Positions 9,832 to 17,342 of a stretch of 64,000 bases of DNA are shown in pieces. The stretch comes from Amazonocrinis nigriterrae CENA67 (GTDB lineage Bacteria; Cyanobacteriota; Cyanobacteriia; Cyanobacteriales; Nostocaceae). The position numbers and the translations under genes were made by a program. The DNA is taken from NCBI RefSeq assembly GCF_016056305.1, contig NZ_JAECZC010000022.1, positions 22,195 to 86,194 on the forward strand, given 5' to 3'. The notes under the pieces are model-generated. The model was not told the DNA's origin. It was given only the letters and a program-made list of their open reading frames with translations, and did not search any database. Within the stretch, counting starts at the first letter, position 1. Each line of letters starts with the position of its first letter.

Positions 9832-11772
9832 GTGACCGTGCGCTTGCCTTCCTCTATCAGTATCCCACAAACCGAGAATCATAATGGCACTGGCGACAAC
9901 TCTGGCAACCAGAGCAACGCCGTGCTTGCCCAGTCTGCTACTTCTGTGCCAGTTGCCACACCGAAGCGTGCAACTGGTGGTTTTGCTCTGCTAGACAGTC
10001 TTATGCGCCACGGGGTCGAATATATTTTTGGTTATCCTGGCGGGGCAATTCTACCTATTTACGATGACCTATACAAGGTGGAAGCAACTGGAGCAATTAA
10101 GCATATCTTGGTGAGGCACGAACAAGGTGCAGCCCACGCCGCTGATGGTTACGCCCGCGCCACAGGAAAGGTAGGAGTATGCTTTGGTACTTCTGGCCCT
10201 GGGGCAACTAATTTGGTGACAGGCATCGCTACAGCCTACATGGATTCGATTCCAATGATTATAGTCACCGGACAAGTACCTCGGAAAATGATTGGTACAG
10301 ATGCGTTCCAAGAAACCGATATCTATGGAATTACGCTACCGATAGTCAAGCATTCCTATGTAGTGCGCGATCCGGCTGACATGGCCCGGATTGTTGCTGA
10401 AGCGTTCCACATCGCTAGTACTGGGCGTCCAGGGCCAGTTTTGATCGATGTTCCCAAAGATGTGGCATTTGAAGAATTTGATTACACACCTGTAGAACCA
10501 GGTGCAGTCAAGTTACATGGATATCGCCCCACAGTTAAGGGAAATCCCCGGCAAATTAACGCAGCCATCAAGTTAATCCGGGAAAGCCGCCGTCCATTGC
10601 TGTATGTGGGTGGAGGTGCGATCGCTTCTAATGCCCACCAAGAAGTCAAAGAACTGGCAGAATTATTCAATATCCCCGTCACCACAACGTTGATGGGTAT
10701 CGGTGCTTTTGATGAACATCATCCCCTGTCATTGGGAATGTTAGGAATGCATGGCACCGCCTACGCTAACTTTGCCGTTACCGATTGTGACTTGCTGATT
10801 TGCGTCGGCGCCAGATTCGACGATCGCGTCACTGGCAAATTAGACGAATTCGCCTCCCACGCTAAAGTCATTCACATCGACATCGACCCCGCTGAAGTTG
10901 GTAAAAACCGCGTTCCCGAAGTTCCCATCGTCGGTGATGTGCGGCATGTATTAGTTGACTTGTTGCGTCGCTGCAAGCAATTAGGCATCAAGGATACACC
11001 TAAACAAACCCAAGAGTGGTTGAATTTAGTTAACCGCTGGCGAGAAGAATATCCATTGGTGGTGCCTCAGCATCCTGACAGCATCTCGCCCCAAGAAGTA
11101 ATTGTAGAAGTCGGTAGCCAAGCACCCCACGCTTTCTACACCACAGATGTCGGACAACATCAAATGTGGTCTGCACAGTTCCTCAAGAACGGGCCAAGGC
11201 GCTGGATTTCTAGTGCAGGTTTGGGAACAATGGGTTTTGGTTTACCTGCGGCTATGGGTGCAAAAGTGGCATTTCCTGATGAAGAAGTTATCTGTATCAG
11301 CGGTGATGCCAGCTTCCAAATGTGTTTGCAAGAACTAGGGACAATAGCACAGTATGGTATTAATGTCAAGACTGTGATTATTAATAACGGTTGGCAGGGG
11401 ATGGTACGCCAGTGGCAGCAAGCTTTCCACGGTGAGCGCTACTCATGCTCGAATATGGAAGTAGGAATGCCAGACATTGAGTTATTGGCAAAAGCCTATG
11501 GAATTAAGGGCATGGTAATTAGCGATCGCACCCAGTTAAAAGATGGGATCGCCGAAATGCTGGCACATCAAGGCCCGGTAATTGTGGATGTGCGCGTCAC
11601 CAGAGACGAAAACTGCTATCCAATGGTAGCCCCTGGCAAAAATAACGCTCAAATGGTCGGCTTACCCAAGCAACCGCCAAAAACCGCCACAGAACCAGTG
11701 TATTGCAGCCATTGTGGTACAAGCAATCAACCCAGCCATAACTTCTGTTCGGAATGTGGCACGAAGTTGTAA
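9832..11772 (+). CDS. ilvB: Acetolactate synthase large subunit with C-terminal zinc ribbon
   Basis: The enzyme (about 646 residues) makes 2-acetolactate from pyruvate, the first common step of branched-chain amino acid synthesis, using thiamine diphosphate (ThDP) and FAD. The N-terminal domain has [13 protein letters not shown] and the catalytic-Glu segment [19 protein letters not shown]. The C-terminal ThDP site shows [14 protein letters not shown] ... [15 protein letters not shown] at 9832 was preferred because GAGG at 9821-9824 is seven bases away; a TTG at 9826 is too close to it. The last 23 residues form a CxxC-N10-CxxC zinc ribbon (CSHCG ... CSECG), which is not part of ordinary AHAS enzymes. 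The small subunit is not in this window. Confidence 0.96.
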   Translation: MTVRLPSSISIPQTENHNGTGDNSGNQSNAVLAQSATSVPVATPKRATGGFALLDSLMRHGVEYIFGYPGGAILPIYDDLYKVEATGAIKHILVRHEQGAAHAADGYARATGKVGVCFGTSGPGATNLVTGIATAYMDSIPMIIVTGQVPRKMIGTDAFQETDIYGITLPIVKHSYVVRDPADMARIVAEAFHIASTGRPGPVLIDVPKDVAFEEFDYTPVEPGAVKLHGYRPTVKGNPRQINAAIKLIRESRRPLLYVGGGAIASNAHQEVKELAELFNIPVTTTLMGIGAFDEHHPLSLGMLGMHGTAYANFAVTDCDLLICVGARFDDRVTGKLDEFASHAKVIHIDIDPAEVGKNRVPEVPIVGDVRHVLVDLLRRCKQLGIKDTPKQTQEWLNLVNRWREEYPLVVPQHPDSISPQEVIVEVGSQAPHAFYTTDVGQHQMWSAQFLKNGPRRWISSAGLGTMGFGLPAAMGAKVAFPDEEVICISGDASFQMCLQELGTIAQYGINVKTVIINNGWQGMVRQWQQAFHGERYSCSNMEVGMPDIELLAKAYGIKGMVISDRTQLKDGIAEMLAHQGPVIVDVRVTRDENCYPMVAPGKNNAQMVGLPKQPPKTATEPVYCSHCGTSNQPSHNFCSECGTKL

Positions 11773-11872
11773 GTATGATTACTAAGGAAGCGGAAGGGGA
11801 AGGGGAAGGGGAAGGAAAAGACTAAGGGGAAGGGGAAAGGTAATTTATCCCTTTTCCCTTTTCACACTATTT

Positions 11873-11903
11873 AAATGCAGAGGAGTATATCCTCTGCATT
11901 TTT
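11873..11903 (+). terminator. Rho-independent terminator after ilvB
   Basis: A 12-base perfect stem, AAATGCAGAGGA / TCCTCTGCATTT, with a five-base loop (GTATA) ends in a short run of T. It lies about 100 bases after the ilvB stop, downstream of a GGGGAAGGGGAA repeat tract. Confidence 0.75.
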
Positions 11904-12037
11904 GTATCAAAAATTTATACCAAAAGTACTAAGGTTTGAGAATTTACGGATTTTTTTGGGAAAGCTAAACCATAAGAAGCAGTGGAAACCGTAACAGATT
12001 GCTTCTTAAACCATAAAAATACTTTTGCAGGATAATT

Positions 12038-12511
12038 ATGTCTCAACGCAAGTTGCCCAAAGGCCGTAGTAGCAGTTCAGTTGCTTTAGAACCAGAAGTT
12101 GCGATCGCCATCATTGGACTGTTTTCCGCTGCTGCTGATGGGGAAGGTATTTCTTCTGTTGAAGAATATGCTTTGAGTGAATTTCTCGGTCGGGTTGGTT
12201 TATTTGAAGATTACTCCGACGAAGACTTTGAAGAGTTGACAGAAAAAGTAGTCAGCTTGATTGAAGAAGAAGAACCAGAAAATTTAATTGCCCAGGCGAT
12301 CGAATCTTTACCGAATCGGGCTTATCGAGAAGCTGCATACATCACCGCTATCTTAGTAGTAGGGATTGATGAAGAAGTACCCGAAGATGAACAGGATTAT
12401 ATCTCAGAACTTCAAGAAAGCTTGAATATTTCAAATGAACGAGCGCAAGAACTCATAGACGGAGTGTTTGGAGAAGAGGAGGAAGAAGAAGAGGAAGAGG
12501 AAGAAGAATAA
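12038..12511 (+). CDS. TerB-like acidic protein with poly-glutamate tail
   Basis: The 157-residue protein resembles the TerB/tellurite-resistance-like helical family. VAIAIIGLFSAAADGEGISSVEEYALSEFL (quoted here as a region at about residues 23-52) contains the typical AxADGxxxxxE helix-loop pattern. A second helical half contains AAYITAILVVGIDEEVPEDE. It ends with about twelve glutamates, encoded by mixed GAA/GAG codons. The protein is very acidic and probably cytosolic. TerB domains may bind metal through Asp/Glu, but no ter operon is nearby, so any role in metal handling is inference. Confidence 0.75.
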   Translation: MSQRKLPKGRSSSSVALEPEVAIAIIGLFSAAADGEGISSVEEYALSEFLGRVGLFEDYSDEDFEELTEKVVSLIEEEEPENLIAQAIESLPNRAYREAAYITAILVVGIDEEVPEDEQDYISELQESLNISNERAQELIDGVFGEEEEEEEEEEEE

Positions 12512-12558
12512 TTTGTAATTAATAAATTCAGATTCAATTTAGGTTTCCAAGAAAATTA

Positions 12559-12580
12559 GAGACGCGCTATTGCGCGTCTC
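12559..12580. terminator. Hairpin between convergent genes
   Basis: A 9-base stem, GAGACGCGC / GCGCGTCTC, with a four-base loop sits between the stop of the TerB-like gene and the stop of the convergent gene at 12583. The GC-rich stem suits a bidirectional terminator, although no strong T-run follows. Confidence 0.6.
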
Positions 12581-12582
12581 CA

Positions 12583-13260
12583 CTAATTAGAAATTGGTAC
12601 ATTTTTAAACGCAGCTGTATCTGGCACATAAATGTCCAGAGAATCCACACCTTGGGGAACTCTTACCCAAACATAGGCATCAGCCGAAGCTTTAGGACGT
12701 AGCTGTGCCAAAGAAACGCTTCCTGTTGAACGGTCTAGGGCAACACCTTTGTAGGTAACGCTGGTATCAGGATTACGGGCTGTTGTACTAGCAACCGATA
12801 TAATATCACCACCACCAACTCCTTCTGTGGCAAGGCGACGGATACGCATTTGCACATTCACCACATCACGGTTGGCGGTTTCTGGATCTTTAATTCGCTT
12901 TGCTGCAAGTAATTCCACTTCTGCCTTATTGCCAAAAGCAGGCTGGACAAATTGACCAGGCTGAATAGTTGAAGTAGTGGGAACTTGTGTACTTGCCGAT
13001 AATGGTGATGCTGTGGGTTGTGGCGCAGTAGAGGCTGTCGCTATTGCACTTGGTACTTGTGCAGGAACAGTATTACTCGCCGTTTTAGTGTTTAATGTTT
13101 GCCGCAGCGTGAAAAGTTCGTAAGCTGTATAGCCGCTACAAGCTAAAGCCAAAGTAGAAAGTAATACAGCCACACCAGAAAGGAATGTACTCACACCTTT
13201 ACCTCGATTCCGTATTTCTGTATATGCAGGTTGGTTAACCTGGCGATTTTGAAATGCCAT
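12583..13260 (-). CDS. Hypothetical membrane-anchored protein with Pro/Thr/Ser linker
   Basis: The 225-residue protein is not recognised. It has a short basic N-terminus and one membrane segment (about 25-50, containing FLSGVAVLLSTLALACSGY). An extracytoplasmic Ala/Thr/Pro/Ser-rich linker follows (about 60-105). The folded C-terminal part begins at AFGNKAEVELLAAKR and contains VNVQMRIRRL and VRVPQGVDSLDIYVPDTAAF. This layout suggests a bitopic periplasmic protein. It is divergent from dacB, which also acts in the periplasm, but no functional link is shown. Confidence 0.65.
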   Translation of the reverse strand: MAFQNRQVNQPAYTEIRNRGKGVSTFLSGVAVLLSTLALACSGYTAYELFTLRQTLNTKTASNTVPAQVPSAIATASTAPQPTASPLSASTQVPTTSTIQPGQFVQPAFGNKAEVELLAAKRIKDPETANRDVVNVQMRIRRLATEGVGGGDIISVASTTARNPDTSVTYKGVALDRSTGSVSLAQLRPKASADAYVWVRVPQGVDSLDIYVPDTAAFKNVPISN

Positions 13261-13404
13261 AATTGATTTTTAATTAACCAGTGTGTATTAAATATGTCAG
13301 CATTTCTCATATACTAATCACTAAGGCATAGTAGCCTGCTTCTCTCTGTGGAAAGAAGTTTAAAGCAACGGTGATAAGACCTATCTTAAGGATGAGGAAT
13401 ATCG

Positions 13405-14877
13405 GTGAGACTTAAAGCATTCAGTAAATCATTAAGTTTTTTGCTCCTACTTTTGAGTAGCCAGACAGCATTTAGTAATAAACTTGCTCAAGCACAAACA
13501 CAAGTCTCACCAACAACCACCACAAAATTAATTTGCCCTGCCCAACTGGGGACATCTATAGATACTGTAATTAATCGTCCTATATTCAGTCGGGTACGCT
13601 GGGGGATTTTAGTACAACCTTTATCATCTGGGCAAACTCTTTACGCACGAGAAGCTCAAAAATACTTTACTCCGGCTTCTAATGCCAAACTTTTAACAAC
13701 AGCAGCAGCATTACAACAATTGGGTGCAAATTTTCGGATTCGCACCTCTATTTATCAAGATGCTAATGGTATATTGCGTGTAGTTGGGAGGGGTGATCCT
13801 AGTTTCAATGATACTCAATTGCAAGCATTAGCTAAACAGTTGCAACAAAAAGGTATTACCCAAATTAAACGTTTGATTGCTGATGATAGTTATATTCAAG
13901 GGGATATTATAAATCCCACTTGGGAATGGGAAGATGTGCAATCAGACTATGGCGCACCAGTTAATAGTTTTATTCTTAATGAAAATGTTTTTAGCTTAAA
14001 ATTTGTACCACAAGCTGTAGGTAAAATTTCACAAATAATGTGGGATGATGGTAACGAAGCTCAACGTTGGCTGACAATTAATCAATCAATTACAGTTGCT
14101 GAAAACCAACCAAGCTACATTAATGTCACCCGTGATTTAACAGGAAGAGTATTACGAATACAAGGACAAGTAGCAGCAAATTCCCAACCATATTTAGTGA
14201 ATTTACCTGTGGTTGATCCTAGTAATTACTTTTTGCGGCGTTTCCGCACTGCATTAGCCACAGAAAAAATTAGTTTAGGACAGACGTTGGTATTTACTGG
14301 TGGTACAAATCAACAAGAATTAGCTGCTGTAGAATCGCCACCTTTGTCTGAATTATTGATGGAAACTAATCAAAATAGTAATAATCTTTATGCTGAGGCA
14401 TTACTGAGGGCATTAGCTTTTCAACAACCTAGAGTTCAAAATAAGAGTACTGTTGATATTGGCTTGGAAGCGCTAAAAGCAAGTTTGACTAAATTAGGAG
14501 TTAATTCAGCAAATTATGTTTTAGTGGATGGTTCAGGATTATCACGTCGTGATTTAGTAACTCCAGAGGCTTTTGTACAAACTTTACGCTTAATGGCAAA
14601 AACACCAGCAGCATCAGTGTATCGCGCGTCTTTACCTGTAGCAGGCAAAAGTGGTACTTTAATAAGTCGCTTTCGTGGTACGCCTGCTGAAGGAATTGTA
14701 CAAGCAAAAACAGGCACGTTGACGGGTGTTGTTTCTCTATCTGGCTATGTGAATGCGCCTAAATATGAGCCGTTGGTTTTTAGTATTATTGTCAATCAAT
14801 CTGAACAACCTGCAAGTGTGATCCGGCAAGCGATGGATGAAATTGTTGTATTTTTAGCGCAGTTACAGCGTTGTTGA
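13405..14877 (+). CDS. dacB: D-alanyl-D-alanine carboxypeptidase/endopeptidase (PBP4 type, S13 family)
   Basis: The 490-residue low-molecular-mass penicillin-binding protein trims or cleaves peptidoglycan peptides in the periplasm. A signal peptide covers about residues 1-31 (LSFLLLLLSSQTAFS core). The serine active-site motif SNAK is at 92-95. An SNN motif follows at about 327 in NQNSNNLYAEALLR, and AKTGTLTGVVSLSGYV holds KTG at 435-437. The PBP4-specific insert between the first two motifs is present. The start is GTG at 13405, with GAGG about ten bases upstream. Family S13 normally has this length. Confidence 0.93.
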   Translation: MRLKAFSKSLSFLLLLLSSQTAFSNKLAQAQTQVSPTTTTKLICPAQLGTSIDTVINRPIFSRVRWGILVQPLSSGQTLYAREAQKYFTPASNAKLLTTAAALQQLGANFRIRTSIYQDANGILRVVGRGDPSFNDTQLQALAKQLQQKGITQIKRLIADDSYIQGDIINPTWEWEDVQSDYGAPVNSFILNENVFSLKFVPQAVGKISQIMWDDGNEAQRWLTINQSITVAENQPSYINVTRDLTGRVLRIQGQVAANSQPYLVNLPVVDPSNYFLRRFRTALATEKISLGQTLVFTGGTNQQELAAVESPPLSELLMETNQNSNNLYAEALLRALAFQQPRVQNKSTVDIGLEALKASLTKLGVNSANYVLVDGSGLSRRDLVTPEAFVQTLRLMAKTPAASVYRASLPVAGKSGTLISRFRGTPAEGIVQAKTGTLTGVVSLSGYVNAPKYEPLVFSIIVNQSEQPASVIRQAMDEIVVFLAQLQRC

Positions 14878-14900
14878 GACTGGTTTTTACCCCTCCCTAA

Positions 14901-14960
14901 CCCTCCCCTTGTAAAGGGGAGGGAACTTAATTTCTTGATTTCCCCCCTTGGAAAGGGGGG
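14901..14960. terminator. GC-rich hairpins after dacB
   Basis: Two adjacent hairpins lie here: CCCTCCCCTT / AAGGGGAGGG (14901-14923, three-base loop) and CCCCCCTT / AAGGGGGG (14942-14960). They lie just after the dacB stop and may end its transcript. The sequence CCCCCCTTGGAAAGGGGGGATTAAG looks like a widespread cyanobacterial intergenic repeat, so the role is not certain. Confidence 0.55.
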
Positions 14961-15299
14961 ATTAAGGGGGGTAATTATACCTAGGGACTAGGGACACTTC
15001 GACAAGCTCAGTCCATCGCTGGTGACTGGGTGAAAAGTCTTTTTGTGTCTAGGTTTTATCATCTGTTGATGTCCTACACTACTGGCGACAGCTATATTAA
15101 GCGCATTGTTACAGAGAATTAGTATGAGTAGCGGTTTAGTAAACAACTAGGCCGCTACTTATGCCAATTGGCTTCATTTTGGATCTCAAACAATTTTTAG
15201 CTAGGAAGTCTAGTAGTAGCCATCTACATCATTTAAAGCTGGCTTGGCAGTTTCCGAGGCCACCAATCCAGCAATTCACAAAACCTACAGGTAAATATA

Positions 15300-15479
15300 A
15301 TGCAAAAACCTCAAAACTCTCACTATAGATCAACTGCTTTCATCATCGTTGGTGGTTTAGTTGCTCTAGCATCACTCTGGGTTATTGGTTCGTCTAACTG
15401 CGGATCATTGAACCTTAAACTTTCACTTTCACTTGACGTTCAACTAAAGAAGGGGGTTTGTACACTACCAGACAAATAA
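15300..15479 (+). CDS. Small single-pass membrane protein (59 residues)
   Basis: This reading frame is easy to miss at 59 codons. It starts MQKPQNSHYRSTAFIIVGG, has one hydrophobic segment (about residues 13-31, ending SLWVIGSS), then a short polar tail ending CTLPDK. An AGG ribosome site lies eight bases before the ATG. The first cysteine after the hydrophobic segment could suggest a lipoprotein, but the sequence before it (GSSNC) is not a good lipobox. No family is recognised. It may be a real small membrane protein. Confidence 0.45.
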   Translation: MQKPQNSHYRSTAFIIVGGLVALASLWVIGSSNCGSLNLKLSLSLDVQLKKGVCTLPDK

Positions 15480-15894
15480 CTGATGAAAAAGCGATCGCAC
15501 CCCCAAACTGCGATCACCTTCAATGTCCTAGTTTGTGGAGGTGACTTAGAAAATGGCTTCCTTTATATTCTTAGCTACAGCTAGAGAGGCAAAAGCTATC
15601 TAGCGGAATCCGCCAGATATAAGGGTAACAAGTTGCAAAGAAGTGCAGAGAGGTTAATGAATATTGCCACCAAATGTTGCACGCGTGAGACATTTATTTT
15701 CCTGCTGCGATCGCAGATAATCACCTACTTTTTTGAGTTACTGCAATATCAGCATTGTCAGCCTGAAGCCCGTTGGTTTCGACTTTGGCGAAGGTTATGT
15801 AGTCAATCTTATTGGCTGGAACATCTCTATATTAGAGATTTTTGGGTTAGGACTTTGCTTTTGGATAATCTCTTGATAGTCCTTATAGGAAAAA

Positions 15895-16269
15895 ATGATG
15901 AAAACTGTTATCAGTTTATTAGCGAAGGTAGATGTAAAAATATATTATACTGGAGCTGGTGTATTAGTATTACTACAAGTAGTACTACCAGTAGTAGTAA
16001 AACTCTATGCTCCTCAAGCTGCTGAGAATGCAAAGCAGCCTGAACAATCTACCCAAGTTCAACTACGCCCTTTTGGTCGCATAGGGTATGAACAGTTGAG
16101 AATAGGAATGTCTTTAACGGATGTGCGGGCAATCTTAGGCCCAGGTGTTGAGATTAGCCGCTCTCCAACAATGGCAACCTTTGTATGGGAAAATCCCGAT
16201 GGCTCTAAAATCACCGCTACTTTTGAAAGTGACAAACTCAAGAGTAAAGCACAGTCAGAATTGAAGTAA
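15895..16269 (+). CDS. Hypothetical membrane-anchored protein, BamE/SmpA-like C-terminal repeat
   Basis: The 124-residue protein has one membrane segment (about residues 15-38, TGAGVLVLLQVVLPVVVKLY). A short linker leads to a small domain beginning RIGYEQLRIGMSLTDVRAILGPG and continuing with FVWENPDGSKITATFESDKL. The pattern 'gmsl.dVraiLG.g ... W...dGs.i.v.F..dkl' is that of SmpA/OmlA/BamE-like small domains. An AGGA site precedes the ATG pair at 15895/15898. It overlaps a longer out-of-frame reading frame upstream that is probably not real. Function is unknown. Confidence 0.65.
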   Translation: MMKTVISLLAKVDVKIYYTGAGVLVLLQVVLPVVVKLYAPQAAENAKQPEQSTQVQLRPFGRIGYEQLRIGMSLTDVRAILGPGVEISRSPTMATFVWENPDGSKITATFESDKLKSKAQSELK

Positions 16270-16607
16270 GGAACTGGAGTAGGTGATCGCGTATGACTTG
16301 GTAATTATACCATCACATCGTTGATTGCCTCTTCGTCCAAAGTTGCTGCAAAAGGCTCTGCTTATACTGAAAGTAGACTTTATGCGGATAATTTTGGTTT
16401 GGGGATGTAGAGTAATAAATTCAATGGCGTTGAGACAAATTTGTCCCATCAAGTTAAGCCTTACCTAATTTAGGCTTGCAACAATTTGTATTGGTACAGC
16501 TTGTAATTTCTCTATACTGCTTCTAAGCTTAACGCTCTTTAAGTTCAAGCTTCACACCTTCGATAACATTAATTTGGCACAACGACAAATCAAAAGTCAC
16601 TGTACAA

Positions 16608-16829
16608 TTATTGTCCTTTAATTGAGGCTTTAATTTCTTCCCAAGTTAATACGTCGTCAGGATTAGCATCATAATCAGAAATTCGTCGATCAAGTTCCTG
16701 CTGTTGCGCTTCTGTAAGCTCTGGATTAACTTGCTCTGATGCAATACTATCTACAATGACTTGCACAATACGAATTCGAACTGCAACGCTTGAGGATGTA
16801 ATTTCCTTCAAAGTCGCTGTAATGTCCAT
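16608..16829 (-). CDS. Putative addiction-module component (antitoxin-like), orphan
   Basis: The 73-residue protein, read from the ATG at 16829, ends with LTEAQQQELDRRISDYDANP, then DDVLTWEEIKASIKGQ. This is the hallmark of the 'putative addiction module component' antitoxins (LT..q..eLdrRl.dye.nP...i.WeevK..i). The preceding helix (TLKEITSSSVAVRIRIVQVI) also fits. In other genomes such genes are followed by a RelE/ParE-type toxin. No toxin-like frame is seen downstream on this strand (16270-16607), so this looks like an orphan or a remnant. An in-frame TTG/ATG further upstream is possible but adds a non-conserved Cys/His segment. Confidence 0.6.
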   Translation of the reverse strand: MDITATLKEITSSSVAVRIRIVQVIVDSIASEQVNPELTEAQQQELDRRISDYDANPDDVLTWEEIKASIKGQ

Positions 16830-17342
16830 GCAACTAGCATGTATTGAAACACAGGTGTCGGTGTACATCTTAAATATAGCGAACTGGATTTTGTGAATCA
16901 AACTTGACTTGGCAATTCAAAATACAGCCATCTAAAAATTTTGACATCAGCCTGCCATAATTCCTTCTCCAACTAGCTTCTCGGTCAAAGATCCCCTCAA
17001 TCATAAAATAAAAACTGAAGTATCAGATGATTCATAGTAAAACTCAACGCTTTTTTTATAAAAAATAAATACTTCTAAACCTTTGCAGTAAAAGCATTAT
17101 AGACACTGCATTACTCAAAAGCATAGACAATTGTACCTCTTTAGTTAGAGCCTAAAATACTGAGTAACAGATACTTTAAGTAAAGAGAAACACGCGATCG
17201 CGTTACAGAAAGCGACTGCGGCAGAGAAACACAGAGAAAAATTCATCTGTGTTTATTTGCGTTTCTGTGCGATTAGACGAAAAGGTGAGAACTTATATTT
17301 TGCCTGGAAGTCAATAATGCAAAATCATCTTTAGGAGTTAAC
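16830..17342. promoter_or_regulatory. susA upstream region with leader inverted repeat
   Basis: About 510 bases precede susA. No gene is seen. A 9-base inverted repeat, AAACACAGA / TCTGTGTTT (17227-17235 and 17246-17254), lies about 90-115 bases before the start codon and could form a leader hairpin. A HIP1-like CGCGATCGCG is at about 17194. An AGGAG ribosome site precedes the ATG. No GTAN8TAC NtcA box was found by eye. Confidence 0.4.

Noticed and set aside
15633-16025. 130-codon plus-strand frame overlapping the start of the gene at 15895
   Set aside because: It is rich in Cys/Trp/Arg/Leu, has no recognised domain, and ends in a Ser/Thr/Cys-rich shadow of the gene that starts at 15895. An ATG at 15657 has a ribosome-site-like AGAGG, so it was considered, but the composition looks accidental.
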